DNA of 64,000 nt from Cymbidium sinense (taxonomy: Eukaryota > Streptophyta > Magnoliopsida > Asparagales > Orchidaceae): positions 109,495,121 to 109,559,120 of the forward strand of contig CM038222.1 of assembly GCA_021442155.1 (NCBI GenBank), written 5' to 3'. Shown piece after piece: positions 61,451 to 64,000 of the stretch. The position numbers were made by a program, and so were the translations under genes. Every line of letters begins with the position of its first letter. The stretch's first letter is position 1. The notes below the pieces were generated by a model. The model did no database searches, was not told the DNA's origin, and was given only the letters and a program-made list of their open reading frames with translations.

Positions 61451-64000
61451 TTTAATTGTATATCTTTAAATCATAAATATAGACATTATTAGAAGATCTT
61501 GACAAATACAAATACATATTGCATTTCCATTAAATTTATAATACAAAATTCTAAATAATATCACATTTTTCATTACATGATGCATTTGGGTTATCTTATT
61601 CATAGAGCAAGATTACAAGTCCCGACATTCCTTCTTTTATTATTATAGCCTATATTGTATCATATGTTGACTTAAAAACATAATTTTAAAAAGATTAGAT
61701 GGATTTTAGAAGGTGTCTCTTATCAAGAGAATAGAAGCTCTATAGATAACCTTTCATGATACAAATTCTCTCTCAAATTTAATTCTCCCTCATATTTGTA
61801 TCTTTAGGAGGTTGTTACCTAGCACTAGATCCATTCTTCCTTTATGGAAATTTCCTTTGAATATTTGTGAAAATAAAATTTTAACTCTTCTCATGAGATA
61901 TCTCTTTAACCTTCTCCTTCAAAGGCTGCTTCCAAGTTTCTTATCTTATCATCAAACAATTCTCATTTGATGGACTATAAGACCCTTAATTATATCCACA
62001 ACATTCTTAACAATGTCACACTCCCTCTTTCTCTATTTATTTCTCCTTATGCTCATATCCTTGATGTTTGAGGAACTTAATCTACATAACAAGATCTAAT
62101 AATGTTTATAATTATATTTTGATTTAGAGAGAGATATAAAGAAAAATCATAAAAGTTTTGAATGTGGTCTCTTATGATCCTAGCTTAAGAATGAGAGAAA
62201 TGATATACAAATTGAGAGCTTTTACTCTTCTTTGAAATTTCTATAAATAGTCATAATGAGATAAGAATAATGTATAATTGATGCATGAGTAGTGATAATA
62301 TGTTAGGTAATAAATAATAGGTCTTAAGGTCCCTCCCCAAAATTATATTGATAACTAGCTCACATGAAGCATGATAGATATTTATTAAAGATAAAATTGA
62401 TAATGGAGACTCTACTGAAACAAATGAGAAGATATCATCTACTATTGAACATAAGTTTTTCAATATTATGGTTTGATAAGTGAGGCATGGATTATGGTAG
62501 AAGATTTTCTTATTGTAATGAGCGACTGATATATGGAGTACCATATTAATATTATGGATATAGAAGATAAGATCAATATGCCACATCACCTTGCCAACAA
62601 ATGTTTAACAATATATCATTTGGTAATAGAGTTTATTTTTGGATTAGGCAAGGAGCAATAGCATAAATATAATGTTATAGCTTCTATAAGTGGTTACATT
62701 ATTACAACCTATCGATAAGATGTTTAAGTTTATGTTTATAATAATGGTTAAAATAATAAATTTTTATTTGGGAAGGTTGTGAATAAATTTATTTGAATCA
62801 AACTAGTGAGCTCTTTCCATAAGCATGGCCATTTTGCCTTTAAAGTCAACTCATTTCTTTTTTTAATTATATCTTATATTTAAGGATGTGTCCCACTTTA
62901 ATTACATAACTTGCAAACTTTTATTAGTAAATTTAAATTTTAAAACATTTACTTTATATTTATTTACATTTTTCTTTTTAAATTATGTCCATGTTTTATT
63001 ATGTATATAACTACGTAAATCACAATAATTTAAAATTTATTAAATCATAAGTATAAATCTTATTTAGTTTTACATTTAAATTAAATAAAAAAAAGTAGCA
63101 AGTTTTATAGTATTAAAAAAATTAAAATTTTTTACATGCTTTGGTTATTTGATGTAGTTGTTCATTATTTTCATGCATTGTCTTTTTGTCTCTATACAAC
63201 CTATAGATTGAGCTTAATGTTGCCACCTAAAATAAAATTAAACATTTAAAATTATTATATTTAAGCTAGAAAATTCTAGAAATAAGAATATTATGTGGAC
63301 TTATTCCACTTGTAATAATAAGTGCAAATTAGTCATAATTAGTGACAATTCATTGAATGTTATTTTTACAAATGCCATATGTAGGGAAAATTTGAAATTA
63401 AACAACATTAAACTCTATTTCATATAAATTTTATTTACAACACTTCTATGCATGTCACAATTAGATGCTTAATGTCAATTGAAGTTATAAAGTATCATTG
63501 GTGTCATATTATATACACTCTTTCTTTATGAAAGTTATTATGGTGTCATATAATTTATGTTTTTGAATATTTGAATTTGTGAGCTTTATCTATTAGTTTT
63601 AAGATGTAGATCTTATATCTCAATGGTGATCTTAGAAAATATTAATTATTAACTAGATTTTATTAAGAATGGCCAATACTTCGAAGTGAATTGTTACCCC
63701 CATTAGCTATACTAAGAGTAGTGTGTTTTTCACTTTTAAATAAAATATTGTGGATTTTTCTATCAACCATGAAAGAGAGAAGATTTTTTACTTTGTATTA
63801 ATGGAAGAAAAATTAATGAAAATTTTTAAATGGAGGACTCGAAGAGAGGACTAAAGTTAATTTGTAATAAAACCATCATACATTGGTTTGTTCTTCATTT
63901 TCTCTTACTACATTTTTATTTATCTTAGCTTTTTTTTTCTTATTATAAACATTTATGATATGGAATATATAAACTCTAATTATTTGATCAAAAAATTTAT
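61451..64000. other. AT-rich stretch, no gene seen
   Basis: No repeat or gene could be assigned. The longest frame, 62,251-62,589 on the minus strand (112 residues, rich in Ile and Leu), has no recognisable motif and is probably chance in AT-rich sequence. Confidence 0.45.

Noticed and set aside
62251..62589. 112-residue minus-strand frame
   Set aside because: It is an Ile/Leu-rich frame in AT-rich sequence with no motif and no neighbours to support it.
1..64000. tRNA, rRNA or intact host protein genes
   Set aside because: None could be recognised by eye; a short or intron-rich gene could still have been missed.

Overview
This is an AT-rich stretch of a plant nuclear genome, almost certainly a flowering plant with a repeat-laden genome. 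The evidence is plant-type Ty3/gypsy retrotransposons of the Tat/Ogre-like group, an antisense 'putative gypsy type transposon' (Transposase_28-like) gene, a plant mobile domain (PMD) gene, RTE-clade LINEs ending in (TTG)n, and hAT-, PIF/Harbinger- and Mutator-like DNA transposons. I found no intact host gene, rRNA or tRNA. Every recognisable protein gene is a broken transposon gene. The species cannot be named from this; a monocot is possible but not shown.

Layout. 1-3,390 is the 3' part of a very long LTR. 3,397-5,445 is the decayed RNase H-integrase end of a Tat-type pol, followed by a 70-71 bp tandem repeat (about 5,660-6,115). 6,147-12,250 is a ~6.1 kb LTR of the same family. 12,290-12,830 is a second 70-71 bp array, 13,105-15,071 a PMD pseudogene, and 15,252-about 16,790 another LTR start. 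16,822-21,361 holds four inverted tandem copies of the first 1.13 kb of that LTR, a small satellite made from a retrotransposon terminus. 21,362-27,246 is AT-rich sequence with a MITE, microsatellites, a GC-rich island at 24,250-24,640 and a 3 x 107 bp tandem repeat. 27,255-30,600 is an hAT-type element with a perfect 8 bp target duplication and an RTE fragment inside. A MULE-like MITE lies at 32,284-32,525 and a second RTE fragment at 34,622-35,295.

35,365-44,209 is a complete but dead minus-strand LTR retrotransposon: two ~1.2 kb LTRs, degenerate primer-binding site, gag, protease and RT, no RNase H or integrase, and an antisense Transposase_28-like gene on the plus strand. 44,215-48,910 is mostly gene-free but holds a CpG-rich promoter-like island (about 44,580-44,830). 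48,911-57,620 is another ~6.5 kb LTR of the first family, split by a 2.2 kb RTE LINE with a 12 bp target duplication. 58,708-61,450 is a shorter copy. 61,450-64,000 shows nothing I can name.

The repeats record layered insertions: LINEs inside an LTR and inside a hAT element, and old LTRs arranged in series. The most unusual structure is the 1.13 kb LTR-derived tandem array placed in inverted orientation directly beside a forward copy of the same LTR.
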